Assembly (NCBI RefSeq): GCF_014203595.1
Contig: NZ_JACHJK010000005.1
Coordinates: 216,105 to 280,104, forward strand
Source of the DNA: Streptomyces echinatus
Lineage (GTDB): Bacteria; Actinomycetota; Actinomycetes; Streptomycetales; Streptomycetaceae
Direction: 5' to 3'
Length of the DNA: 64,000 nt
Positions within the stretch are counted from its first letter, which is position 1; each line of letters starts with the position of its first letter. The notes under the pieces were generated by a model. The model did no database searches. It saw only the letters and a list, made by a program, of their open reading frames with translations, and was not told the DNA's origin. A program made the translations under genes and the position numbers. Shown here piece by piece: positions 1-7,003 of the stretch.

Positions 1-889
1 CGTTCGTGGCGAGCACCCGGTCCGGACGGCGGTTGTGCAGCTCCTCCAGCGCGGCCTTCTCCAGCGCCTCGGCCACCTCGAACCGCGGCGCCCCGAGCTC
101 CCGTGCCGTACGCCGCAGCACCCGCGCCCGCGGGTCCTCGGCCCGGTACACCCGGTGCCCGAAGCCCATCAGCCGCTCACCGCGGTCCAGCGCGCCCTTG
201 ACGTACGCCTCCGCGTCCCCGGTCCGCTCGATCTCCTCGATCATTCCCAGCACCCGGGAGGGCGCACCACCGTGCAGCGGCCCGGACATCGCGCCCACCG
301 CACCCGACAGCGCGGCGGCGACATCCGCACCCGTGGAGGCGATGACCCGGGCCGTGAAGGTCGAGGCGTTCATGCCGTGCTCGGCGGCGGACGTCCAGTA
401 CGCGTCCACGGCCGCCACGTGCTTCGGATCCGGCTCGCCCCGCCAGCGGATCATGAACCGCTCCACCACCGAGCCGGCCTTGTCGATCTCCCGCTGCGGC
501 ACCATCGGCAGCCCCTGCCCGCGCGCGGACTGGGCGACGTAGGACAGGGCCATGACGGCGGCCCGCGCGAGGTCCTCCCGCGCCTGCCCCTCGTCGATGT
601 CGAGCAGGGGCCGCAGCCCCCACACCGGCGCGAGCATGGCCAGCGCCGACTGCACGTCCACGCGGATGTCACCGGAGTGCACCGGGATGGGGAACGGCTC
701 GGCGGGCGGCAGACCGGGGTTGAAGGCGCCGTCGACCAGCAGCCCCCACACGTTCCCGAACGAGACGTGCCCGACCAGGTCCTCGATGTCGACGCCCCGG
801 TAGCGCAGGGCGCCGCCCTCCTTGTCCGGTTCGGCGATCTCCGTCTCGAACGCGACGACACCTTCGAGCCCGGGTACGAAATCGGACAT
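1..889 (-). CDS. Citrate synthase (type 2-like), 3' end cut by window edge
   Basis: Condenses acetyl-CoA (or propionyl-CoA) with oxaloacetate. The frame is open from ATG 889 down to base 1, giving 296 visible residues that begin MSDFVPGLEGVVAFETEIAE. Two citrate synthase signatures are readable: HGMNAST with its His near residue 171, and GFGHRVY with its His near residue 245. The third catalytic residue (Asp) should lie beyond the edge. PLHGGA near residue 200 is also typical. The family is about 370-390 residues, so roughly 80 are missing. It is divergent from pdxH, as I recall for the SCO4388/SCO4387 pair in S. coelicolor. The sequence does not distinguish citrate from 2-methylcitrate synthase activity. 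Confidence 0.93.
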   Translation of the reverse strand, partial: MSDFVPGLEGVVAFETEIAEPDKEGGALRYRGVDIEDLVGHVSFGNVWGLLVDGAFNPGLPPAEPFPIPVHSGDIRVDVQSALAMLAPVWGLRPLLDIDEGQAREDLARAAVMALSYVAQSARGQGLPMVPQREIDKAGSVVERFMIRWRGEPDPKHVAAVDAYWTSAAEHGMNASTFTARVIASTGADVAAALSGAVGAMSGPLHGGAPSRVLGMIEEIERTGDAEAYVKGALDRGERLMGFGHRVYRAEDPRARVLRRTARELGAPRFEVAEALEKAALEELHNRRPDRVLATN

Positions 890-1067
890 CAGGCGGCTCC
901 TCGTGATGTGTGGGCGGTGGTCACCCCGGTGATGCCCCGATCCGCCGGTCGTCACCCGCGGTCAACCCAACCGCAAGGGGGGAGCAGCACGATAACTCCC
1001 GGTGCCATGGTTGGGGAGACCACACGACACTGAGTGCCATACCCGTTCGATACGGCAGGATGACCGC

Positions 1068-1754
1068 GTGACCGATCGCGACCCGCTTCCGGACCCCGTG
1101 CTCGACCCCGCCGCCATGCGCAAGCAGTACCGGGCCGACGGCCTCGCCGAAGAGGACCTCGCCACCCACCCGATGGACCAGTTCGCCCGCTGGTTCGAGG
1201 ACGCCGCGCGGGCGACCCTGCACGGCACGCTCTACGAACCCAACGCGATGGTCGTCTCCACGGCGGACGCGACGGGCCGCCCCAGCTCACGCACGGTCCT
1301 GATGAAGCAGTTCGACACCGACGGCTTCGTCTTCTACACCAACTACGACTCCCGCAAGGCCCGCGACCTCGCGGAGAACCCGCACGTCTCGCTGCTCTTC
1401 CCCTGGCACCCGCTGGCCCGCCAGGTCATCGTCACCGGCACCGCCCGGCGCACCGGCCGCGACGAGACCGCCGCCTACTTCCGCAGCCGCCCGCACGGCT
1501 CCCAGCTGGGCGCCTGGGCCAGCGCCCAGTCCACGGTGATCGCCTCCCGCACCGAACTGGACACCGCCTACGCCGAACTCGGGGCCCGCTACCCCGAGGA
1601 CGAACAGGTCCCGGTCCCACCGCACTGGGGCGGCTTCCGCGTCGCCCCCGGGACGATCGAGTTCTGGCAGGGCCGCGTGAACCGCCTCCACGACCGTCTG
1701 CGCTACGTCGCCCGGCCGAACGGCAGCTGGAAGGTCGAACGCCTCAGCCCGTGA
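1068..1754 (+). CDS. pdxH: Pyridoxamine 5'-phosphate oxidase
   Basis: FMN-dependent oxidation of pyridoxine or pyridoxamine 5'-phosphate to pyridoxal 5'-phosphate, in the cytoplasm. The 228-residue product has the family landmarks in order: RTVLMKQFDTDGFVFYTNY (FMN/phosphate contacts, about residues 70-90), SRKARDL, FRSRPHGSQLGAWAS (about 140-155), and the C-terminal block NRLHDRLRY ending VERLSP. The GTG at 1068 was chosen over an in-frame ATG 66 bases upstream because AGGA lies 9 bases before it and the protein then has the usual length. A second, more distant member of this flavoprotein family is at 38496-39164. Confidence 0.96.
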   Translation: MTDRDPLPDPVLDPAAMRKQYRADGLAEEDLATHPMDQFARWFEDAARATLHGTLYEPNAMVVSTADATGRPSSRTVLMKQFDTDGFVFYTNYDSRKARDLAENPHVSLLFPWHPLARQVIVTGTARRTGRDETAAYFRSRPHGSQLGAWASAQSTVIASRTELDTAYAELGARYPEDEQVPVPPHWGGFRVAPGTIEFWQGRVNRLHDRLRYVARPNGSWKVERLSP

Positions 1755-1769
1755 CCCCGTCCGGGAACG

Positions 1770-1983
1770 CAGACGACCCGCGGGCTGGGTTCCTCCGTGG
1801 AGGAGCCGGCCGGACGTACCGGCAGCCCGCGGGTCGGGTGACTGCTTGGGAATCGGGCCGGCCGCACGCCTGAATCGCGTACTGGTCCGGCACCGCACAT
1901 GCTGTGGTGCCGGGCCGCTAGCCCGCAGCCACCTCACGCGTCCGGTTCTCATACATCTGCCGAACCACCTCCCTTCTCGTGTA
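1770..1983 (-). ncRNA. Candidate small structured RNA with a 12-codon micro-ORF
   Basis: Read on the minus strand, a promoter (1990-2018) is followed by a strong Shine-Dalgarno, a 12-codon ORF (1918-1956), a 14-bp hairpin (1884-1916, five-base loop) and then a three-way-junction-like fold. That fold has a perfect 14-bp closing stem (1774-1787 with 1823-1836) enclosing two smaller hairpins (1788-1807 and 1810-1822). No coding gene follows in that direction, because pdxH is convergent. The two structures could equally serve as terminators for pdxH from the other side. Transcription is inferred from promoter plus SD plus structure. I do not recognise an Rfam family. Confidence 0.45.
1918..1956 (-). 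CDS. Micro-ORF, 12 residues
   Basis: The ATG at 1956 encodes MYENRTREVAAG and stops at TAG 1918. The SD AAGGGAGGTGG (1965-1975) is among the strongest in the window and stands about ten bases before the ATG. The stop codon is two bases from a 14-bp hairpin. This geometry resembles a leader peptide or a dual-function small RNA. I do not recognise the peptide, and no amino-acid run suggests attenuation by a particular tRNA. Confidence 0.4.
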   Translation of the reverse strand: MYENRTREVAAG

Positions 1984-1989
1984 TCCCAC

Positions 1990-2018
1990 ACCCTAGGAAG
2001 CGTCCGGGAGGCGCTCAA
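1990..2018 (-). promoter_or_regulatory. Housekeeping-type promoter for the small-RNA unit
   Basis: On the minus strand TTGAGC (2018-2013) is followed after exactly 17 bases by TAGGGT (1995-1990). Both match the Streptomyces HrdB-type consensus well. The predicted start is near 1983, about 27 bases before the micro-ORF ATG. Confidence 0.5.
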
Positions 2019-2043
2019 CTGTTTTTTCCGTCCGGCGGCGCGG

Positions 2044-2193
2044 GTGATCGAGACGTGTGTGCTCGCAGTGAACGAGGACGGGCCGCGGTCCGCCGGGCGG
2101 CGGGGATTCGCCGAGGTCGAGCGGTATGCGCTGGACGGGGAGAGCGACGAGTGGGCGGACCTGCGGCTCGCGCCGGGCGGCCACGGGCATTGA
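2044..2193 (+). CDS. Possible small acidic protein, 49 residues
   Basis: From GTG 2044 the frame reads VIETCVLAVNEDGPRSAGRR and continues into an acidic stretch (EVERYALDGESDEWADLRL) to TGA 2193. Codon choice has the high third-position GC of real genes here and the composition is protein-like. No convincing ribosome binding site precedes any of its GTG codons. Unrecognised; it could be a shadow frame. Confidence 0.28.
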   Translation: MIETCVLAVNEDGPRSAGRRGFAEVERYALDGESDEWADLRLAPGGHGH

Positions 2194-2219
2194 TCCACGC
2201 AATCTTGCGGGAACAGTAT
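2190..2219 (+). promoter_or_regulatory. Possible promoter for the PAS/GAF gene
   Basis: TTGATC (2190-2195), an 18-base spacer and CAGTAT (2214-2219), lying 92 bases before the PAS gene start. Moderate match only. Confidence 0.3.
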
Positions 2220-2310
2220 GTGGGGTGCGTCACGTTCCAGTTGAATGAGGGCCAGTGAGGGAACCGAGCGCCGTGTGGACGTGCGCTGACGCAGCCTCCA
2301 GGGGGTCCAG

Positions 2311-3723
2311 GTGAGTGCTTCGCGGCGGAGTGGGACCACGGACGAGCTGGGGCCGGACGAGCCCGGCGAGCCGGGGGGCTCCGACCTGCTCGCCGCTCTG
2401 CTCGACGGGATGGACGCGGCCCTGTGCGCCTTCGACGCGGACGGGGTGGTGACGCACTGGAACCGGGAGGCCGAGCGGATCCTCGGGTGGACGGCCGCCG
2501 AGGCCGTCGGGCGGCACGGGTTCGCCGGCTGGGCGGTGCGCAGCGCCGACGCCGAGGAGGTGCAGTCCCGGCTGATGTCCGCGATGCACGCGCCGGGGCG
2601 GCAGGTGCACGAGTTCGCGCTGGTGACCAAGGGCGGCGGGCGGGTGCTCGTACGCACCCAGTCCGCCGCCGTGCGCGGGCCCGACGGGAAGCCCGCCGGA
2701 CTGTACTGCGCCTTCAGCGAGGTGCACGCGCAGATCGACCTGGAGCGGTCGATCGCGCTGAGCGAGGCCCTGTTCGAGGACGCGGCCTGGGGCGTGGTGC
2801 TCGTCGACGCCGATCTGCGGCCGGCCGTGGTGAACGCGTACGCGGCGCGGGCGCTGGGCGTCGGCCGTACGTCGGCGCTGGGCCGGCCGCTGGGTGAGCT
2901 GCTCGCGCAGGGCGTGGAGGAGCTGGAGGCCGCGCTGACGCACGTCCTGGCCGAGGGCGCGCCGCCCGCGCCCGCGGAGATGTGGGTGGCCGTGCGGACG
3001 GCGGAGGGTGAGCAGCGGCGCTGCTGGCGGAGCGGGTTCCTGCGGCTGGCCTCGCCGCTCGCGGAGGAGCCGGTGCCGCTCGGTGTCGGCTGGCTGTTCC
3101 AGGACGTCACCGAGGCCAGGCACGGCCAGCAGGAGGCGTCGCTGCTGCGGTTCCGGGTGAATCAGCTGCACCGTGCGGCCCGGGCCGCCGCCGAGTGCGA
3201 GGACCCGGCGGAGGCGGCCACCGTGCATCTGGACTTCGCGCTCGCCGGCTTCGCCGACCACGCGCTGATCGACCGGGTGGCGGGCGGCCCGCGCGCGGAG
3301 GGCGAGGGTGGCTCGGAGCCCGTCCGGCTGGTGCGGCTCGCGGCCACGCCCGCGGGGGCGCCGGGGCCGAGCGTGCTCACGGGCGCCGCCGGGCTGCCCG
3401 TCTGTTACGAGGAGGGGCATCCGGCGCTGCAGTGCGTGCAGCGGACCGGGACCGTGCGCGCGGACGCCGGGACGGTGCCGGCCGAGCGGGCGCGGGAGTG
3501 GGCGCTGGAACGGCAGTGGCCCGACGACGCGGTGCACGCGTTGTGCGTGGTGCTGCGCAGCCGGGGACGGACGCTGGGCGTGGTGACCTTCCTGCGCGGC
3601 GCCGGCCGCAGCCGCTTCGAGCGGTCCGACACGGCCTACGCGGAGGATGTGGCCGCCCGGATCGCGGTGGCCCTGGATCTGGCGGAGGCGGTCCGGGGAC
3701 GGCCGGGGGACCAGGGCCGGTAG
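2311..3723 (+). CDS. PAS-PAS-GAF sensory protein without visible output domain
   Basis: 470 residues. A first PAS domain (about 25-135) contains DGVVTHWNREAERILGW. A second (about 145-270) contains VLVDADLRPAVVNAYAARALG and ends in a PAC-like VGWLFQDVTEARH. A GAF-like region follows (about 285-465). No kinase, PP2C phosphatase, HTH or GGDEF motif is visible, so it probably senses a ligand or redox state and acts through a partner. GTG 2311 is preceded by AGGGGG at good spacing. It is convergent with the SIS-domain gene. The signal sensed cannot be read from sequence. Confidence 0.82.
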   Translation: MSASRRSGTTDELGPDEPGEPGGSDLLAALLDGMDAALCAFDADGVVTHWNREAERILGWTAAEAVGRHGFAGWAVRSADAEEVQSRLMSAMHAPGRQVHEFALVTKGGGRVLVRTQSAAVRGPDGKPAGLYCAFSEVHAQIDLERSIALSEALFEDAAWGVVLVDADLRPAVVNAYAARALGVGRTSALGRPLGELLAQGVEELEAALTHVLAEGAPPAPAEMWVAVRTAEGEQRRCWRSGFLRLASPLAEEPVPLGVGWLFQDVTEARHGQQEASLLRFRVNQLHRAARAAAECEDPAEAATVHLDFALAGFADHALIDRVAGGPRAEGEGGSEPVRLVRLAATPAGAPGPSVLTGAAGLPVCYEEGHPALQCVQRTGTVRADAGTVPAERAREWALERQWPDDAVHALCVVLRSRGRTLGVVTFLRGAGRSRFERSDTAYAEDVAARIAVALDLAEAVRGRPGDQGR

Positions 3724-3859
3724 GGCCCGGTGCCGTGCACTCCTGGGCCGGCGGGTTCCCGGTTCGTGGCCGCCCGGTTCCCGGGGGCTCCCCGGTCTCG
3801 TGTGGCTCCCGGTCCGGTGGGCTCCGGGTGCCGTGGACCCCGGGCCCGTGGCCGTGCCG

Positions 3860-4615
3860 TCAGTGGCGGTAGAAGATCCGGTCGGCGTACTCGTTCATCA
3901 CCCGGCCGTTCCACTCGTGTCCGCCGTCGACGTTGCCGGAGCGCAGCAGCGGCGGCTCGACGCCGCGGTCGGCGAGGGTGGCGGCGGTGGTCGCCATGAC
4001 GGCCTGCAGCAGGGCGGTGGTGACGACCGTGGAGGCGGGGGCGAACGGTGCCGGGATGGTGTCGAGGGTGAGTTCCGCGTCGCCGACGGCGATCTTCGAG
4101 TCGAGGACGACGTCGCAGTGGTCCTTGAGGAAGGTGCCGGAGGTGTGGCGGGACTTCGTCTCGGTGGCGTAGGCGACCGAGGTCACGCCGATGACCTTCA
4201 CGCCGAGGGCGCGGGCGCCGGTGGCCATCTCCACGGGCAGGGCGTTGCGGCCGGAGAGGGAGATGATCACGAGGGCGTCGCCGGCGCGGAGCGGTGAGGT
4301 GTCCAGGACGGCGCTCGCGAGGCCGTCCACGCGTTCGAGGGCGGAGCCGAGGGTGGCCGGGGTGACGTCGACGCCCACGACGCCGGGGACGGTGAGCAGG
4401 TTCATCAGGGCCAGGCCGCCCGCGCGGTAGACGACGTCCTGCGCGGCCAGTGAGGAGTGTCCGGCGCCGAAGGCGAACAGGCGGCCGCCGGCCGTGACGG
4501 TGTCGGCGAGCAGGGTGCCGGCCGCGGCGATCGCCCCGGCCTCCTCGTCGCGGACCCGGCGCAGCAGGCCGACGGCGGCGTCGAAGAACAGGTCGGCAGG
4601 CGTGCCGTCGCTCAT
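3860..4615 (-). CDS. SIS-domain sugar-phosphate protein (UPF0309/SCO4393 type)
   Basis: 251 residues with a single SIS (phosphosugar isomerase/binding) domain. GAGHSSLAAQD near residue 50 and SLSGRNALPVEMA near 120 are the phosphosugar-binding loops. ATG 4615 was chosen over a codon 36 bases upstream because GAAGGGG stands at proper distance and MSDGTPADLFF is a natural start. The family is known only as UPF0309, and the reaction is unproven. Its promoter carries a DasR-like site (4654-4669), which ties it to amino-sugar metabolism and suggests a GlcNAc/GlcN-phosphate-type ligand. It is divergent from dmdR1. Confidence 0.88.
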   Translation of the reverse strand: MSDGTPADLFFDAAVGLLRRVRDEEAGAIAAAGTLLADTVTAGGRLFAFGAGHSSLAAQDVVYRAGGLALMNLLTVPGVVGVDVTPATLGSALERVDGLASAVLDTSPLRAGDALVIISLSGRNALPVEMATGARALGVKVIGVTSVAYATETKSRHTSGTFLKDHCDVVLDSKIAVGDAELTLDTIPAPFAPASTVVTTALLQAVMATTAATLADRGVEPPLLRSGNVDGGHEWNGRVMNEYADRIFYRH

Positions 4616-4653
4616 GCGGTGCCCCTTCGCAGCGTCTGTGTCGCGGATCACGG

Positions 4654-4669
4654 TGCGGTCTGGACCAGT
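4654..4669 (-). promoter_or_regulatory. DasR-responsive element in the SIS-gene promoter
   Basis: TGCGGTCTGGACCAGT matches the dre consensus AGTGGTCTAGACCAGT (as I remember it) at 13 of 16 positions, including the GGTCT/GACC core. On the minus strand a perfect TTGACA (4679-4674) precedes it, so the element fills the spacer between -35 and -10, a classic repression position. Confidence 0.6.
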
Positions 4670-5012
4670 GCGGTGTCAATACGGCGGCGCGCCCGCCACC
4701 CCGGTCGCGCGGGTCGTTCCGGCCGCGCCGTCCCCGCGGCGCGGCCGTCCGTCGAGGCGCGCCCGCCCGCGGCGGCACGACCGCCCGCGGGGGTGCGACG
4801 GCCCCGGCGGCGCGGGTGCCCTGCGGGGTGCGGTGAACCGGGCGGGCGGCCCGGCCCGTACCTGTGGCCGGCGACGGCCGGAGACCCCGGGGGCGGTCAT
4901 CCGCTCCGCCCTGTTTCGGCCGCGGCCCCCGCTTGTCAGTGGGATCCGGCAGAATTGATGCCAGGGCCAGCGCACGCGCCGGGCTGCCGGCAGAGGTAAT
5001 CGAGGGGCACGT
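4670..5012. other. Divergent intergenic region between SIS gene and dmdR1
   Basis: About 340 bases, extremely GC-rich. It holds the -35 of the SIS gene at its left end. Towards dmdR1 I see an SD (GAGGGG about ten bases before ATG 5013) but no clear -35/-10 pair and no iron box of the TTAGGTTAGGCT type. No gene is supported. Confidence 0.5.
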
Positions 5013-5705
5013 ATGTCCGGACTGATCGACACCACGGAGATGTATCTCCGCACCATCCTCGAGCTCGAAGAGGAAGGCGTCGTCCCCATGCGCGCCCGCA
5101 TCGCGGAGCGGCTGGACCAGAGCGGGCCGACGGTGAGCCAGACGGTGGCGCGGATGGAGCGCGACGGTCTGGTCTCCGTGGCCAGCGACCGGCATCTGGA
5201 GCTCACGGACGAGGGGCGCCGGCTGGCGACGCGCGTGATGCGCAAGCACCGTCTGGCCGAGTGTCTGCTCGTCGACGTGATCGGGCTGGAGTGGGAGCAG
5301 GTGCACGCGGAGGCGTGCCGCTGGGAGCACGTGATGAGCGAGGCGGTGGAGCGGCGCGTGCTGGAGCTGCTGCGGCACCCCACCGAGTCGCCGTACGGCA
5401 ACCCCATCCCGGGCCTGGAGGAGCTGGGCGAGAAGGACGGGGCGCACCCGTTCCTGGACGAGGGCATGGTCTCGCTGGCGGACCTGGACGCGGGGACGGA
5501 CGGCAAGACGGTCGTCGTCCGCCGCATCGGGGAGCCGATCCAGACGGACGCGCAGCTGATGTACACGCTGCGGCGGGCGGGTGTGCAGCCCGGTTCGGTG
5601 GTGAGCGTGACGGAGTCGCCCGGCGGCGTGCTGGTGGGCAGCGGCGGCGAGGCGGCCGAGCTGGAGGCGGACGTCGCCTCCCACGTGTTCGTCGCCAAGC
5701 GCTGA
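5013..5705 (+). CDS. dmdR1: Iron-dependent repressor, DtxR/IdeR family
   Basis: 230 residues, the length I recall for S. coelicolor DmdR1 (SCO4394). The N-terminal winged HTH (about 5-70) has MYLRTILELEEEGVVPMRARIAERLDQSGPTVSQTVARMERDG. Next comes the metal-binding/dimerisation domain (about 75-140) with MRKHRLAECLLVDVIGLEW and CRWEHVMSE. The C-terminal SH3-like domain (about 155-228) starts near GTDGKTVVVRRIGEP. It represses siderophore and iron-uptake genes when loaded with Fe(II). A perfect hairpin terminator follows at 5716-5743. In S. coelicolor an antisense gene, adm, overlaps this locus. Confidence 0.95.
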   Translation: MSGLIDTTEMYLRTILELEEEGVVPMRARIAERLDQSGPTVSQTVARMERDGLVSVASDRHLELTDEGRRLATRVMRKHRLAECLLVDVIGLEWEQVHAEACRWEHVMSEAVERRVLELLRHPTESPYGNPIPGLEELGEKDGAHPFLDEGMVSLADLDAGTDGKTVVVRRIGEPIQTDAQLMYTLRRAGVQPGSVVSVTESPGGVLVGSGGEAAELEADVASHVFVAKR

Positions 5706-5715
5706 GACGGGAGAG

Positions 5716-5743
5716 GGCCCCGGCGCCGTGTGGCGCCGGGGCC
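5716..5743 (+). terminator. Hairpin terminator after dmdR1
   Basis: Perfect 12-bp inverted repeat GGCCCCGGCGCC with a four-base GTGT loop, starting 11 bases after the dmdR1 stop. There is no U-tract, as is usual in Streptomyces. Confidence 0.8.
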
Positions 5744-5912
5744 TGTCCTCCCCTGTGCTGACCCGGAGCCCCGAGCTCTCAGGGTCATTCCCCTCGGACC
5801 GGCTTTTCCCCGAGCGGTCCGCCTCCCGCCAGAAGAGATCCCCTCGGCTGCGGCGATCATGCCCCGAGAGGTGTCACTCGAATGAGGGGTGTTGTCCGCG
5901 GATACGGAATCT

Positions 5913-5928
5913 TCGAATAGGCATTCGA
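5913..5928. promoter_or_regulatory. Inverted repeat upstream of the hydrolase gene
   Basis: TCGAAT-AGGC-ATTCGA, an AT-rich dyad in an otherwise GC-rich leader, followed at once by TAATCT. It could be an operator at the hydrolase promoter. The regulator is unknown. Confidence 0.3.
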
Positions 5929-5981
5929 TAATCTGAGGCGGCTGGACGACGAGACAGGCGGAGCTGGGGGGTACCAGTTCG

Positions 5982-6890
5982 ATGGCACGGCGTATCGATG
6001 TGACGGGAGCGGGCGGCGTGCGCCTGGCCGCCTGGGAGTTCGCCGAACCCCCGAAACCGGAGGCGGAGCCGGCCCCTCCGCCAGAGCGGCCGGGTGCCGT
6101 GGCACAGGGGGCGGAGGGCGGCGTTCCGGGTGTGCTGTTACTGCACGGCCTGATGGGCCGCGCCTCCCACTGGGCGGCCACCGCCCGCTGGCTCGCCGGA
6201 CGCCATCGCGCCGTGGCGCTGGACCAGCGCGGTCACGGCCGCAGCGACAAGTCGGCGCGGGCCGCGTACACCCGCGAGGCCTACGTCGAGGACGCCGAGG
6301 CCGCCGTCGAACAGCTCGGGCTCGGCCCGGCCCTCCTCGTCGGTCACGCCATGGGCGCGCTGACCGCCTGGCAGCTCGCCGCCAGACGCCCCGACCTGGT
6401 GCGCGGTCTGATCATCTGCGACATGCGGGCCTCCGCGCTGGGCACGGCCTCGCAGCGCGAGTGGGGTGACTGGTTCCGCTCCTGGCCCGTGCCCTTCGCC
6501 AGCCTGGCCGACGTCCGCAAGTGGTTCGGCGAGGACGATCCCTGGGTGGAGCGGCCCAGCCCGGCGCGCGGGGCGTTCTACGCCGAGGTGATGCACGAGG
6601 GCGAGGACGGCTGGCGGCCCGTGTTCGAGCCCGAGCAGATGCTCAGCTCCCGTGAGACGTGGGTCTACGACGCGCACTGGGAGGAACTGGCCCAGGTGCG
6701 CTGCCCGACGCTGGTGGTGCGTGGTGTGGACGGTGAGCTGGGGCGCGCGGAGGCGCAGGAGATGGTGCGGGTGCTGCCGCGCGGGCAGTACGCGGAAGTC
6801 GCCGACGCGGGGCACCTGGCCCACTACGAGCTGCCGGAGGCCTGGCGGGCGGCCGTCTCGCCGTTCCTCGACTCGCTGCCTGGAAGATAG
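5982..6890 (+). CDS. Alpha/beta hydrolase-fold protein lacking the nucleophilic Ser
   Basis: 302 residues. The fold is clear: an oxyanion HG motif in LLLHGLMGRASHW (about 53-65), ALDQRGHGRSDKS (about 80-92), a nucleophile elbow (about 123-128), a late Asp loop (VVRGVDGELG) and a catalytic-type His in VADAGHLAHYE near 278. The elbow reads GHAMGA, codon GCC, so the usual GxSxG serine is alanine. Canonical esterase chemistry is therefore unlikely. Codon 53 is TTA (6138-6140), the only in-frame TTA I found in a called gene in the window, which makes translation bldA-dependent. An inserted Pro/Glu-rich segment (about 21-45) precedes the first HG strand. Function unknown. Confidence 0.82.
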   Translation: MARRIDVTGAGGVRLAAWEFAEPPKPEAEPAPPPERPGAVAQGAEGGVPGVLLLHGLMGRASHWAATARWLAGRHRAVALDQRGHGRSDKSARAAYTREAYVEDAEAAVEQLGLGPALLVGHAMGALTAWQLAARRPDLVRGLIICDMRASALGTASQREWGDWFRSWPVPFASLADVRKWFGEDDPWVERPSPARGAFYAEVMHEGEDGWRPVFEPEQMLSSRETWVYDAHWEELAQVRCPTLVVRGVDGELGRAEAQEMVRVLPRGQYAEVADAGHLAHYELPEAWRAAVSPFLDSLPGR

Positions 6891-6931
6891 CGCCCGGGCG
6901 TCCGCCGGTACGCCGGCGAGCGCGGGTGCGT

Positions 6932-6972
6932 GGTGGGTTTCTCGCGCAGTTCCCCGCGCCCCTTCAGGGCGC
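6932..6972. repeat. Dispersed Streptomyces intergenic repeat (copy 1) with hairpin
   Basis: Contains CGCGCAGTTCCCCGCGCC followed by a GCGCCC...GGGCGC hairpin (6956-6972). The same block recurs at 25.8-25.9 kb, and a relative occurs at 61.5 kb. It lies between convergent genes, where it could act as a two-way terminator. Confidence 0.7.
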
Positions 6973-7003
6973 TGCACTGCCGGCTGACGCGTGGGCGAAC
7001 CGG

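Noticed and set aside
1774..1836. tRNA-like cloverleaf
   Set aside because: No anticodon arm, T-loop GGTTCGA or CCA-proximal acceptor stem; the closing stem is 14 bp, too long for a tRNA.
4616..5012. Iron box controlling dmdR1
   Set aside because: No sequence resembling the TTAGGTTAGGCTCACCTAA consensus could be found in this region.
3636..6181. Very long open frames on the minus strand across the SIS gene, dmdR1 and hydrolase
   Set aside because: Arg/Pro/His-rich composition and opposition to well-recognised genes mark them as GC-driven shadows. Only the dmdR1-antisense part is kept as a question because of adm.
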